A stretch of DNA of 64,000 nt, taken from Armigeres subalbatus (lineage: Eukaryota > Arthropoda > Insecta > Diptera > Culicidae). The DNA lies in NCBI RefSeq assembly GCF_024139115.2, contig NC_085140.1, positions 436,379,260-436,443,259 of the forward strand, in the 5' to 3' direction. The notes beneath the pieces are model-generated. The model did not search any database and had not been told where the DNA came from. It saw nothing but the letters and a program-made list of their open reading frames with translations. Positions 32,586-45,245 of this stretch are shown here, in pieces (the stretch's first letter is position 1; the number at the start of each line of letters is the position of its first letter). Made by a program: the position numbers and the translations under genes.

Positions 32586-33265
32586 GGAAATTCGGCATCG
32601 ATTTAGTATTCTCCAGCAGAAGCAATCAACTGAAGACACTGTTGGGCTCCACAAAGGATAGAGTAGAAATGTTAAATAAGGCCGGGGTTTATCAAATTAA
32701 TTGTTCACAGTGTGATAAAGTATATGTAGGTCAAACAAAAAGATCGTTAGATGTAAGGTTCAAAGAACATATTGCAGAAGTAAATAAGGCTAAGAGGGAA
32801 ACTGATAAGGGATTAAATTATGAGTTTAGGTCTAAGGTAGCTGAACATGTATATCAGGAAAATCATTCAATTACGACATCAAACATTAAAATTTTAAGAA
32901 ATGTCTCTTCTCCGTGGAAACTTGATGTTGCTGAGAGCTTGGAAATCTACCGACAGGTACAAACGCGGTTGTTGAATAAAGATCAAGGAAATGGTAGCTC
33001 CTGGCTCTTCAAGTTTATACCTAAGCATTAAGCGCATCAAGCAAGTAGAAATAAGCACCGTAGTAAGATAAGTACCTAGATAAATTATTATACCTACGCA
33101 TAGTATAAATAGTGTAAGCTGCGATCATTTTCTTCAAGTCGAGTCAAGTACGAGACACTGAAGACGGCCTTACTGTTGAGGTCGAAATACGTATCTGTCA
33201 GGATACAATTAAGTGGTGGAATTCAATGGGATTGTTTAAACTCGTCTTATGACAGATGTTCCAGT
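32542..33265 (+). pseudogene. Penelope-like element, 5'-truncated: RT thumb, GIY-YIG endonuclease and 3' end
   Basis: The open frame to 33031 encodes the end of the RT (HRLRKFGIDLVFSSRSNQLK) and a GIY-YIG nuclease. The nuclease has GVYQINCSQCDKVYVGQTKR with the paired GVY and YVG, then the catalytic-helix segment SLDVRFKEH and a conserved downstream ENHS region. It is preserved without stops over about 160 codons, much younger than the copy at 12230-14420. Bases 33032-33265 form the 3' terminal region, ending with ATACGTATCTGTCAGGATAC and AACTCGTCTTATGACAG. A related 3' end occurs at 63030-63105. Confidence 0.85.
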
Positions 33266-33299
33266 TTCCTACTTCCATATTATGCATATTATTATCCCG

Positions 33300-36200
33300 C
33301 TACACTGGGGATATAAATACTTTTGAGCAGCGTGTAGCGCTGTAAATCTGGTCATACTATCAGGAGCACTACAGTGCAGCTAATAATATGACGTCCCCTA
33401 ACCCCTAATCCTACGGTATCATGCGACCCGTGCTAAGGGGATGCATGGTCTGAGACGTGAAATAATTAGCAGGCCGCTAACGGAGCCTGTGAGGTACATG
33501 GGCACCCCCCACATTATAACGTTCTCTTACCACGTTATTGCGTTCTAGCGTGTTTATTCTAGTTCTAGCGTGGCGGACCTTTCCGGATGTAATCCTGTCC
33601 TTTCTGAACATTGGCGGGAAGTACAGCAAGGACGTTAAGAAGTCCGTGCTGACCATCTGCAACATGGTTATAGGTAGAGGTCGGTAGAGATCCGCCAACT
33701 TACCGAGAAAAAAGATTTGGCCTAGCGGTTGAGGCCAGGAAGAAAGCCGATTCGAAGACTCGGGTCCTTACTGAAGAAAAGCAGCTGGTAGAAAGCCAGA
33801 CTGCAGAACTCCGCAGATGCATGGCTGTCACTGGAGCAACTCCAAAACTATGTAAGGTCAGTATGACAACCGACCTGAAGGGAGCTAGCGCAAAGCCGGT
33901 ATTGCACAAGAGGAAGGCTAATAAAATCCGTCGGAAGAAGGTTGAGCATGCTGCCGACCCTAAGGAACGACGGAAACCAGTTCCTCTTTCTAAGAGGACT
34001 ATCTAAGTTCGCTGGGAGGAAGGCCTGCCCTGGGGGGAAGTTGTAAACCCCAAAAAGGCGAAGAAGGAGCGAAAATCGGCAGAGGAGGCGAAGGCGCTAT
34101 TGGCCAAAAAGCAAAGTGCCCGTAGAGGAAAGGGCATACATTCCAATGGTCATTGTAGGAAGGACAAAGGCGAAGCAATTATCGTCAAGGCTGATGGTAT
34201 CAGCTACGCTGACGTTCTGAAGGCTTTGAGAGGAGATAAAAAGCTCCCTGACCTAGGAGATGATGTCAACTGCATCAGTAGAATGCAGAAGGGCGAGATG
34301 ATCCTCGTCCTGAAACGGGATGCTGCGCGGAAGAGATCCGCGTATAAAAAGTTGGCAGAAGAGCTGGTTGCAGGGACGGGAATGGTTGACATTTCTTTTT
34401 ATCATTCATTCTGCCATGCATTCAAAAAACAAAATCACGGCAGCCGCAGCAGCAGCAGCCACGGCCAAGCAGACGACAGTCAGCACAAGCTTTGACTATT
34501 TTCTCTCCCCACAATTAATGTTTTCGTACAATAATTTCACAGCGTATAACCGTTTTTGGTGGCAAATATTCATTTCATTACTCCTGGCTCATTTTATAGA
34601 TTAGAACTAATGATTCAGTACCTACGGCTAGTACTATTTTTAGGCTTTGCGCCACAGGTAATTAAACTCCATCCTGTTGTATTTGCGCACGAGCCGAAAG
34701 AAGAAATCTCATGCAAATGCTGATCGCACCGGCGGCACGACTCTCAGCAAGCAAACAGTTTACATCATCGACAAAAAAAAACGTCACAACGTCGCGTACA
34801 TTTTTTAGAAAACTGTTTCGGTTTGTTCGGTGCATGAAATTCGACTGGATAAAATGTAAATATTCGCATAATCACAGTGAATGCAAACCAAAAACCTCGG
34901 GCCTGCTTCAAGTGCTTCGATTACGAACATAAGTCATATGACTGCAAAGGGTTTTATGGTCAGCTATACCCCCAACAGAACAACAAGACGGGCCAGTAAA
35001 GCTGATCTAGGATGGCATGCTTCGTAGTTCGACCCAGAACTGCTGGAAGAATCACAACAGTAGGAAAATCGAACTCTAGGCCTTAGTGGTGATGAGTTAT
35101 CCGATGTCCTAACACGAGCATGTGACGTAACAATGCCAGGGAGGACTTTGCCAACCGGCAACCGCAAGCCGGTGCCCTGGTAGACGAGCACGACAGCTGA
35201 TCTTTACAGAACCTGTCTTAGAGCTAAAAGAAGGTTGCGACGTGCTAGAACCGAAGCGAAAGACCGGGTGTTCCAAACTGCGAGCGGAGCTCTGAACTAC
35301 GAAATCAAATGTAGTTAGAGAGCCTGATTTGAAGAACTGTGTAGGATGGCCAATAATACTCCATGGGGGGATGCACACAGGATAGTGATGGCTAGGACCA
35401 ACAGCACATCTCCTAAGAAACCCCCGGAGATGTTAGCCTGAAGGTTTGTTCCCGAAGCATGACTCATCGGACTGGCCCGCTACACCGTACGAGTCAGTGA
35501 GCGTGGTAACGCTAGTGACTAACGATGAGCTTATCGTCGTTGCAGAAAAACTTGAGCTAAATAAGGCGCCAGGTCCGGATTGTATTCCAAACCTGGTCCT
35601 TAAGCACGCGATTCTTGCCGGTCCATACATGTCCAGGAGCTGCCTCCAACGTTGCCTAGACGAAGGAAACTTTCCAGATCGTTGGAAACGGCAGAAGTTG
35701 GTGCTATTGCCTAAGCCTGGGAAATCCCCGGGAGAGCCTTCGACATACAGATCAATCTGCCTACTCGACACAACTGGTAAGTTGTTAGAGAGAGTGATCC
35801 TGAATAGATTGACGGATTATACGGAGTGTGCTGGTGGCTTATCAAGCAACCAGTACAGATTCCACAAAGGCGATCGAAGCAATCTGGTCGGTAACGGAAA
35901 CGACTAAGATAGCGCGTGGTTTAAAAAGGAGAGGTATTAGGTAGTGTGCATCGATTACACTAGATGTTAAGATGGCATTTAATAACGCTAGCTGGGCAGC
36001 TGTAGCTGATTCCCAGCATCGTTTGAGAGTGCAGGATTCTGAAAAGCTATTTTGTTACCGACATCTACGCTGGTCAGTAGTAGATTTAACAGCAATCGAT
36101 CCTCGGACCGGTTCTGTGGAATATCATGTATAACGGAGTATTACGCTTAAATCTCCCGACCGTTGGGAAAATAAAAGGCTTTGCGTGCTGGTTGTCAGCG

Positions 36201-36430
36201 GCATGGATACAACCCCAGACAACATGGTTGAGATGATGTGTCGGGAAGAGGTTATATGGACTGCGGTGAACATAGCGTATCAACAGATTATGTCGAAACT
36301 ACAGCGCTGGTAGCGTCTTGAACAAAACCAGCAGCTGCAGTAGAGACTACTGTGATGCAGTGAACACCATGCTGGCGCATGGCCAAGTTACAAATTACAC
36401 AGAGCTAAATGGGGTCTATTTTTATGCAGA
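33300..36430 (+). pseudogene. R1-clade non-LTR retrotransposon, decayed
   Basis: ORF1 (about 33690-34385) contains KGEAIIVKADGISYADVLKA and KGEMILVLKRDAARKRSAYK, the conserved C-part of R1 ORF1. An unrelated 500-base segment intervenes, then the ORF1 zinc knuckle CFKCFDYEHKSYDC near 34910. RT sequence at 35446-35907 shows KAPGPDCIPNLVLKHAI, FPDRWKRQKLVLLPKPGK and STYRSICLLDTTGKLLER. Later bases to about 36430 resemble the broken end of the RT palm. Endonuclease and 3' end are missing or unrecognisable. It has many stops. Confidence 0.75.
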
Positions 36431-38119
36431 TGAATCTTAACACACTCCATACATTTTAAACTTTCAAAACACTCACTCACTATCTTTGAAGCCCAAGACC
36501 ATACTTATCTAAAATCAAACCTCGTTAAAGCGACTCCAGTGTGTATGAAATTAGATTCGAAACGACTGTGTTTTATAGTTGACGTTTGTTTGTAAGGGAA
36601 AGAGCAAAATGGTCTCATTTCTGCCGTTCATTATGTAAACTAGTTTGCATATTAAATATTAAATTTGAATGATCATAGAAATTGACATGTTCATAGTTAG
36701 AGGCAAAAGGCTTTCACAAACGGGCAATAAACAATGAAAAATATCATTATTTGATTTTGTAATCTAGCCGGCAATTTTGTTCTGCCATTCCATCCTATTG
36801 GTGCTGAGCTAAACTGTTCTTCATGTATGCATAACACCAGGCGAATACATAGGTATTGCTGTTTCTGCGGCAGTCGACCTCCTCCGCAATACGCTCGGCT
36901 CTTTAGTAGAACAACCAAAGGCGAGAAATGAAAAAATGTTCGCACTAAGGTAATATTGAGAATAAATAGGTGGGTAAAAAGAGTTCTAGATTAAGTTGGT
37001 ATTTATTGAAGTAACGAAGCACCAATCCAAAACATTTTTCATTTCCTCCCATTGCTAATTATTTTACTGATGTTGAGAACAATTTACCATTTTTTGTGTA
37101 AATTCTGAATACACTTGTTTTCATTAGAAAAAAAGAATATCAGAATATTTTTTTCCTAGTATATTTTTTTAAAATAATTTGGAATAATAAACAAGAACAA
37201 ATCTAGAATGGTTTTTGACCTTTTAATTCCCCACGATGCATCATCGTCAACATCGTCGTATGCTGCAAACCAGGGCAAATCTGAATATCGTTAATAAAAT
37301 TCAAATTTAAAATAATTTGAACTCCGAACATTTTAGATTGCAACACGACACTAACTGCTCCATTCGATCCAACGCTAACCGATTGCGTTGATGGCTATGT
37401 TCTGGTCTGTGGGTTTGAGTTCCTTTCCCGGAAATTCATTCCCAGAACCGTCAAATATTTCCGGGGAAAATCGTGTAAGCTTTGTATTTTCCGTGCCATT
37501 AGAAGAAAAGAAAGAATCGTCCTCGCGTGGCGCGCACAGCCACCTCTGAAGGTCGATATCAAAAGTCAACGAACGCCCCCCGAATCAACGCCGGCAGTGA
37601 CCGTCTTCGCCCGCTGCTGTAGTCTCACAACGAGACGGGAAGCAGGGCGTTCCATGGTTACCTGTTTAGCAGGAAAAATAAATGGATGGATGATGGCGGC
37701 AACAAGGACGATTTTCTTCGCGCCTTCTGTTTCCGTTGTTCCCGAGAAACGAGAACCGAACCAAGTGGGAAAAAGGCGAAACGCTCCACTGAGCGGAAGG
37801 TGATCGATTGGGACGGCTCACTGGGAAGTGACACCCGAGTCATCAGTCAACTGGTAACGAATGGTTCGCGATGCGTGCCGATTGGTTTGTTCGGGCGAAA
37901 GAAACGGATGACTTCGGCTGAAATGGCGTTTCATGATTTGGAAACTGATATTAGAAAAAATATGCTTTGTTGGAAGCGGGAGATTTTTTTTTTGCTCGTT
38001 GAACCTCATTGTTTTTCGTTCGTGAGCTTCCAAAGCATCACTTGGTGCAGTGCACAACAGATCAAGCTGAAAATTGCTAGAAGAGAATTCATCTCCGGTC
38101 CGGGAAACTTTGGGGTGGC
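36431..38119. other. Non-coding intron stretch
   Basis: No gene recognised. Bases 37380-37900 are GC-richer and look single-copy, but carry no domain I can name. Confidence 0.4.
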
Positions 38120-38235
38120 AAATGTCGTCAAATTTCCTGGGCAAATTGTACGCATGCTAGCCACATGATGGTACTTAGCTTAAAGACCTCAAAGTTAATA
38201 ACTGTGGAACTGCTTAATCCACGCTACATTGCGTT
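38120..38235 (+). repeat. Degenerate Feilai body fragment
   Basis: Contains TTTCCTGGGCA, GCTAGCCACATGATG, CTTAGCTTAAAGACCTC and AAAGTTAATAACTGTGGAAC in the order of the Feilai body seen at 2380-2500. It lacks the tRNA head and the tail. Confidence 0.6.
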
Positions 38236-38482
38236 GTGAGTCAGGGGGCAATATCCCGATTGAAAAAGATGATAACAGTAGAAAAATATTGTTCTTCTGT
38301 AGAAGTGATATGAAAAATGTTCAATTCATACATCCTTCACGGATGATGTACAAAAGTAAATTTGAAAGCGGAGAAAACGAACGCGTGCTGATATTTGATT
38401 GCTTTCGAGCCAATGTTGAGACTTGAAAAATGTCATTTCGATGCAATGGGATTGCTATTACTAATTTGCTGATAACTTTTTT

Positions 38483-38687
38483 CAAAATTTATTAAATAAT
38501 TCGGGATTTTTGATGAACTTGTAACGCTTGTAAGATCGTAGAGCTTTGTCTGACAGATTATTGTAATTAATACAAAGTGTAGAACAAAATTTATTCAATA
38601 ATTCGGGATTTTTGATCAACTTGTAATGCTTGTAGGATCGTAGATCTTTTTCTGACAGATTATTGTAATTAATACAAAGTGTAGAAC
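38483..38687 (+). repeat. Two-copy tandem duplication of a 102-bp unit
   Basis: CAAAATTTATTNAATAATTC followed by GGGATTTTTGAT and ending TACAAAGTGTAGAA occurs at 38483 and again at 38585, with only a few substitutions between the two. Confidence 0.9.
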
Positions 38688-38689
38688 AT

Positions 38690-41666
38690 GGGAGTGTATT
38701 GAATATGCTATTTAACTTCTACAGAAGATTTTATGTAATTCTATGAAATTGTTGATATTTCGAGAAGATTTTTTGTACATACCTACTTCTATACATTCCT
38801 AAATATATTTCAATTGCTTTTATGTTTATGGTATAAGCTTTCAAAATTCTAACTTGATTACCGTTTATATTTCCACAAATAATTTGATTATTAGACAATT
38901 TTTCCAAAAAAAATAAAACAAATGTTTGTTTATCGACAATTTGATCTACGACTTAAACACTCCCAAATTCCAGTTGATCAGTAACTTTTTTCCCTGTCTG
39001 TTTAAAGAAGAAGCTGCGATTCGAACATAACAAAAGAAACGCTTATCCAGAAGCAATTTTCTTTATATGAAAAAAATAAAAATGCGGATAAAGCACCCAG
39101 TTCTCGAAGAAGACTGCTATGTCGTCATGAAGCATTCATAAAAGGAAGCAACCGTTGGCTGTTTGCTCTGTCAAATAAATATATTTAACGGATCGTAATA
39201 ATATTAATAAAAATTTATATCAGCTGCAATTTACATTTTTTCTCGGTTTCTCTTTTCCCTTCGGATCGCCTTGTCTTGTCCAGCCAAGGAAATAGTCCAT
39301 CGTTCACCGAGCTGGGCTGATGCCGGTCGGTGTTCGATCCCATTCGCTCTTGTAGTTGATTGCGAAGGTGGAACATAAATTTCTCAGAAAACTGAAGTCG
39401 GCGCGCAATGCTTATTGATTTTATCATCCTCATCACGAATATTACCGTCGTCATCAGCGCCATTTCGCGGCCCGTTTCGATTGGATTGGGGCCGCCGAAT
39501 TTTGCCTACCAACCCACATGGACATGATGGGTGGCGTGGGGAAATCGATCGTTGAGTTTTATGGCTTGTCGACAGCGATTCCCTCGCTCCCAAGACGCAA
39601 CCGGCGGAAAGAAGATTCTACTCTCAATTGCAAATTTCGAAAAGACAAAAAGTAAATCGTGTGTGAAATTAGAATTCGAGACGACATCGGATGAGTCCCC
39701 AGGCTTGCATCAAACAATCGGTCGGTCCTTTATCGTTGAAAAATTCATGAAAGAATGTAAAATTTGCGGAATTAATCACGGTCACCTTAGTGAGTGGGTT
39801 CTCTATTCTCTAAGAAATAGCATCCCAAATTCGGGTAAGCCGAAACATCTTCCATCGGAAGCATTCTTCGGGGATACCCTCTGCTTAGCGAGGGAAAAGG
39901 GACCAAATAGCTCTGAAGTATTTACGGACACTTATATCCTTTTTACTGCCGGATTCCAGGGATTCACAAAGGAAGGAGCGTGTCTTGTGGCAATATGGAC
40001 ACAAATTTGCTCCTCCCTCAATGCGGTGCTTTCTCTATCGAATCCTTTGTGATTGGGACGTTAAGCGTCAGTACCATCCGCAGGGACCCGAGCATAAATT
40101 ACCGTATAAAACATAAATATCAACATAAAGCTCGAAAAGGGTACAATTCAAATCCTTTACTTTACGACTTGTAATAGCCCAAACATCACCAGAAGCAACA
40201 TTTCTCCCGAATGCCACCAGCAACCACCGCGCCACATTTGCCGTTGTCGCCGTGTATCGGCGGCATTGAAACTAAACGATGCGACGACGTTCGAATTGAT
40301 ATTCCTCCGGGGGGTGAAAGCCAAAGCAACGAACCCCGCTTGATTCCTTCGATATTGCGGAATTGGTTGATCCTGTTGAACACAATCAACCGCAGCGACT
40401 CTCCCCGGGCCAAGCGGGGGGTTTAGCCATTCACTACACAATGAGCCAATACGTATGGATAGGTTGCTTTCCTCGAAGCTCCTATTTTCTTCTTCTTGCT
40501 TTACAATCCCAAGCTGGAACATTGCCGATTCCGTTATTTTACAGACATGTTGAAATTTTTATGTGGTAATTATGTGACTAAAACAATGAAATTGGGACAA
40601 TTTCCAAATCATTTTTGAACCGACCTTTCTTTATTACCATTTAGTATCAATAACCGCTAAGCTAAGGGAGGCATCGAACTGGAATGACGTTAAAGGCTAA
40701 CTGGCGTCAACCAACGAAGGAGAATATGTGCGAGGCACACAGTTCGATTTTGGCTATGGACGCGATGCTATTCACTGCTTTTTAGATGAACGACCAAGTA
40801 CACTCCCTGATCAAGTTCGTTTTCGAAGATATTTACCCATACGGAAAAGGGAAGATGAAGAAGGATAAATTGACTCGAATTTGAAGTTGATTCTCACCAA
40901 TGTTCTATCCGTGTAAGGCGTAGACTTATGTCGTCGAACTTTGAGAACATTCATGTTCAACATTTCAAATCGAGTATCCGGTATTGCTACATGATGATGT
41001 ATACTATAGAAAGAAAGATGTATATAATCACATTTTATAAAGAGATTAGATATTGTGATCAAAAACATGACACAATATCTTAAAAATTAATTTGCAACTC
41101 TAACAGGTCTAAAAAGACCTCTAAGAAATCTGTTTAAATTGCTGAATGTTCAAGGGACACGATGTTTTGAACATTCAGGAGATTGATATGAAAAACATAA
41201 CATAAGTATAGCTAAGTATTGGTATACAAGAGAGTGTAATATTAGAAATTAGATGCGAGTATTATTTTCACACCTGTTGAGGAAGAACACCCTCCTCAAC
41301 AAACGAAGGCACGAATGACCATGCGTCTCCATCAACTTCTATTAAACATTGCTTCCACTTGGCTTATACGAATTTGCCCACACAAACAGTGTTTTGCCTC
41401 ATAGAAACCTGGTGTCTTTTCGTTTCATGATTTTTTAGTTTTGCTTTTCTGGGCAATTGTTAATCTTGATGATTTGATTACTTCGAATAGTTTCAATCAT
41501 TCAGTCATAGACTTATTTGCCAACAACTCATTCCAGAATATTTTTGAAATGTACACTGAGCGAAATTAAATTAGCACCACCATGTTTGTTTTACTAATAT
41601 TTTTTGAGATTATGGACAGATAATGATAGAATAATATGGAAATTCTAATATCATCTTCCAAACTTG
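38690..41666. other. Non-coding stretch
   Basis: No feature recognised beyond short accidental open frames, for example 39531-40052 on the plus strand, which has no recognisable domain. Confidence 0.4.
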
Positions 41667-41768
41667 TACAGATTTGATAGTTGCCAAGCATGGCAGCAGG
41701 AAGGTTGTGAGATTTATATTATCACAAAAATTGCCCTCCGTATCCTAACGGAACTATCAAATCTGTAC
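41667..41768. repeat. Short inverted repeat, 17-bp perfect arms
   Basis: GTACAGATTTGATAGTT at 41667-41683 is mirrored exactly at 41752-41768. The separation is 68 bases. Probably the remains of a small MITE. Confidence 0.6.
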
Positions 41769-41945
41769 TTTCGCCTCTAATTCTATCAAGAACACGTACG
41801 TCTAAGTTTGAGAGTTGATATTGGCATTTCCATATTATTTAAAAAAAAAACTTTTAACTTCACGTAGAAGATATACACTCATCTTATTAATTATAGATGA
41901 TTATAAATTCATTCACATTCTGTTTCTCAATTTTCCAGTACATTC

Positions 41946-42214
41946 TTCTTTTTCTTATTGGCATTACATCCCCACACTGGGACAGAGCTGCCTCGCAGCA
42001 TAGTGTTCATTGAGCACTTTCACAGTTATTAACTGCGAGGTTTCTAAGCCAGGTTACCATTTTTGCATTCGTATATCATGAGGCTAACACGATGATACTT
42101 TTATGCCCAGGGAAGTCGAGACAATTTGGAAACCGAAAAATGCCTAGACCGGCACCGAGAATCGAACCCAGTCTTGCTTTGTAGCCACGCATCTTATCGC
42201 ACGGCTAAGGAGGG
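41946..42214 (-). mobile_element. Feilai-type SINE, minus strand, small deletion in the head
   Basis: Reads on the minus strand from the tRNA-like head (GGCCCTCCTTAGCCGTGCGA, B box GGTTCGATTCTCGG) to GGGGATGTAATGCCAATAAG and a short GAA tail. About 15 bases of the head just before the B box, present in the other copies, are missing. No clear target duplication, so it is probably older. Confidence 0.85.
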
Positions 42215-42477
42215 CCAACCTATAAGGTTATGTCGGATTCGTTTTGAAACCTGGATCAGTGCCAACCCGAACCATGAATAAAAAAACATTTTCAGTTTCA
42301 TCTGTCATTGGATTTGTTAGTGTGCGTAGCATCGTGTTTGTTTTGATTCAAAACATATGATCCAGGGCATCGCTGGCAGTGCGTTGGCTAACTAATCAGA
42401 CTAATCAGATCATGATAAATAAAAATGTTTAAGTGCGTGCTCTGAATTTTTGGGCGGATATTTGTATCCAAGAACTT

Positions 42478-42592
42478 CCGGAAGAGCTCCTCCACTTCCA
42501 GAGGAATTCCTCAAGGAACTTCCGGAGGAATTCCTCAAGGAACTTCCGAAGGAATTCCTCATGGAACTTCTGGAGGAATTTTTCAAGGAACT
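42478..42592 (+). repeat. Minisatellite, 24-bp unit
   Basis: About five units of GGAATTCCTCAAGGAACTTC followed by CGGA. The unit length is a multiple of three, so it gives a fortuitous repeating open frame on both strands. Confidence 0.8.
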
Positions 42593-42927
42593 AATTAAAA
42601 CTAAAATACCAAATATAACAAAATTCCCGGAAAAAAAGATTTTCAACGCGCAGTTCATTTGACTAAACGGACAGTTCTTTTTCCCCTTCTGCTTGTTTAT
42701 TCCTCCCAGTTCCACCAACCCACATGTTTTTGTCAGTTGAAGTACTGTTGTATTGGTGAACCCGGTGAGGAACCTTGAAACAACACAGTGCGAACCCGAC
42801 AGCTTTGGGGTTGGAACTAGTGCGAAACTAGTTCCAACCTGAGCGAATAAAAAAACGTTTTGACAGCACTTAGATTGGAACTGGTTCCAACCTAGGTTGG
42901 AACTTTTTTAAAACGAATTCGACATTA

Positions 42928-43170
42928 GATCGTGAGTAGTGAAAAGTGAGTAATAAAATGTGAGAAGTGAAGTGAGAAATTCGAAGTGGAAAGTGAGAAG
43001 TATGAATTAAGAAGTGAGAAGTGGGAATTGAAAAATGAGAAATGAGAAGTAAGATGTAAAAAGTAAGAAATGAGAAGTGAGAAGTGATAAGTGATAAGTG
43101 AGAACTGAGGATTGAGAAGTGGAATGTGACTGGTAAGAAGTGAGATGTAAGAATTGAAAATTGTGAAATT
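42928..43170 (+). repeat. G/A-rich low-complexity tract
   Basis: Irregular repetition of GAGAAGTGA-like words over about 240 bases, like the G/A part of the repeat at 13347-14030. No coding meaning. Confidence 0.75.
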
Positions 43171-43232
43171 AATTCTTATTCCTTCCAATTTCCTTCTTTC
43201 TTATGTTTGCTCCCTTCTTCTTTATTCTTCGA

Positions 43233-43308
43233 AGGTGCTTGGTGGCCTTGTGTCGCTGCTTCTGCTTCATAAGCAGGAGATCAAGGGTTTGATCCTGGCC
43301 CTTTTCCA
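43233..43308 (+). repeat. tRNA-Met-like SINE head fragment
   Basis: GTGCTTGGTGGCCTTGTGTC leads to an anticodon-like hairpin TTCTGC/GCAGGA whose loop TTCATAA reads CAT. A B-box-like GGGTTTGATCCTGG follows. It resembles the head of the element at 44227-44842. The acceptor stem does not pair, so it is not a functional tRNA. Confidence 0.5.
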
Positions 43309-43631
43309 TTTCATATTTAAAAAAATATTAATCATATACCTAAATCAAATTCTAGCAGGATTATAAATATAGAATTGCTATAACAAGTTGTCTGTAACTT
43401 AGTGGCAGTAAATGAAATATAAAAATAGAATGATATTATATGTACCTGTAAACGGATACTACATACGGCCGCATGTAAACCTCATACAGGAACAAATGTG
43501 TGAGGTTGTTGTACGGATAGCAGTGGCATGGTAGACGTTTGCGCTGTGATAGAATCCAATAGCATTCAAATTCCAATTGTAAAAAATCAGCGCATTAGAT
43601 TTCACTTTAATACTTTCTCATTACTCTAGAA

Positions 43632-44160
43632 CAGCGGTTCTCAACCTTTTTCTTGAGAGGTACCCCTTCGTATTTTGTATTCATTGAGGTACCCCCTATT
43701 TTAATAGGCGAACTCGTAATAGTACGTTCAGATTATGAGCTACATCACTTGATATAGCGAATCTTGACATGAGATGCCATATGCATTATTTCCAGTGAAA
43801 GCTAGATGTACAAACACTGATGTCAAGATGCTCTATATCAAGTGATATAGCTCATAATCTTAACGTAGTCTAAGATTATCTTGAAAGTGGTTCGAACCTA
43901 TTTGAAAAGAGGTTTCCGAGCCACTCGTGATAGTTGGCTCCTAAGATTCTCAAAGCTAGAATTCCGAGCCCCTCCAAAGGAAGTTTTCAAGCCACTTGAA
44001 AGAAGGCTTCCGAGCCTTTCAAAAAGAGGCTTTCAAACCACTTGAAAGGGGGCTGCTCGAAGGTAGAATTCGGACCCCCTTTAAAGGAAGTTTCCGAGCC
44101 ACTTGAAAGGGGCTTCCGAGTCTCTTCAAAGAGGGCTTCTGAGCCTCTTCAAATTTGAGT
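43632..44160 (-). mobile_element. hAT-like element end with degenerate minisatellite
   Basis: Begins CAGCGGTTCTCAACCTTTTT, then CTTGAGAGGTACCCCTTCG and TTGAGGTACCCCC, identical to the right end of the element at 46183-47620 in inverse orientation. A MITE at 43725-43865 interrupts it. Diverged repeats (CCGAGCCACTTGAAAG and similar) follow to about 44150. The opposite terminus is not found. Confidence 0.7.
43725..43865. mobile_element. TA-flanked palindromic MITE (141 bp)
   Basis: The ends are CGTTCAGATTATGAGCTACA and the inverse of CGTTAAGATTATGAGCTATA, with paired ATCACTTGATATAG and ATCTTGACAT. TA lies on both sides at 43723-43724 and 43866-43867. Confidence 0.82.
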
Positions 44161-44226
44161 AGAACAAAAAAAGAATAAAAAATTTACATCCATTTTTATC
44201 AAAACTAAGTTTTTGCCACTAACATC

Positions 44227-44842
44227 TAGCGGGCTTGGTAGACATATGGCTACTGCTTCTGTCTCATACGCAGGAGGTCGTGGGTTCAATCCCAGGTCCG
44301 TTCCATTCTCCTACTTTGTATCTTTCTCTATATTTCTCATGATCTAGCAATCGCTAGAACTGGAAATGGACTTCCATACCGTTTCCATTACTATTCCTAT
44401 ACCTTCAACTTGAGTATTCTAACAGTAATCTGCTAGAATTGGAAATGAACTATAGAGCTCGTTTCCTACATCCAAATAGAAATTCCATCACTTGCTTTCT
44501 CCTATCTATCACATGGGCAGCTCGTTAACCAAGATGGACCTCTGCCTCTCGAACCTACCCCAAAAATTCCAACAAATTCCGCATGAACTCGTGACAAGTG
44601 CAGAGGTATATTCGGCTTGCAGTGAGCGAGTGATTGCATCATCATTTCCTCCCCCTTCCCTACATTGACTTGCATTCTGACGTGGCAGGCGCCAGTATGA
44701 CTTAACAAATAAGATCACCAGTACTTGTACATTGAAGATATGTGCTAGTCCCAAGCAAACATCTGTTGGTTCCCTGTGCAAGAACAGCTGATCTGGTCAT
44801 AATGGAGTAGCAACTACGAGCAGTCAATCAAGCTCAAAGCTC
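44227..44842 (+). mobile_element. 616-bp SINE-like element with tRNA-Met-like head and 25-bp flanking repeats
   Basis: The head has GCTTGGTAGACATATGGC, an anticodon-like loop CTCATAC (CAT) between CTGT and GCAG, and B box GGGTTCAATCCC. About 530 bases of body follow with no open frame of note. The flanks are 25-base direct repeats with two mismatches (AAACTAAGTTNTTGNCACTA then ACATC) at 44202-44226 and 44843-44867. Long duplications of this kind fit retroposition better than a DNA transposon. Confidence 0.6.
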
Positions 44843-45245
44843 AAACTAAGTTGTTGTCACTAACATCCTTTTGCGTTTGACCCGCTCAATTTTAACCGAT
44901 ATTTATTTCTTATTTGAGTCAGTTGCTAACATCTGTTCAGAATTTCAGAAAATATTAGTAAAAAATCAGAAGGGTTGTGTACAAGTCACTACCGCAAGGT
45001 AGACGTTGGACAACGTAAGGATATTTTTGTAACACAATACGCATTGTAGTTTATGATTTTAGTGTTGACTGAGGTATTATAATTTTGGCTATTCTGATAC
45101 GTCAGATAAACTATATAAATTACATTTGAATTCCAACTATTGCTATTGAAACAAAATCAAAGATGAAAGGCCACTTGAAATGTTGAAAATAATGTAACAA
45201 ACTAAAATAAAAAATAAACGAATTTAAATAGTTCAAATGAAATGC

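Noticed and set aside
39531..40052. 173-codon plus-strand frame
   Set aside because: No domain, no repeats, no splice signals. Length is compatible with chance in moderately GC-rich sequence.
43233..43308. Functional tRNA-Met gene
   Set aside because: The CAT-bearing hairpin and B box are present, but the acceptor and D stems do not pair, so it is a SINE head relic.
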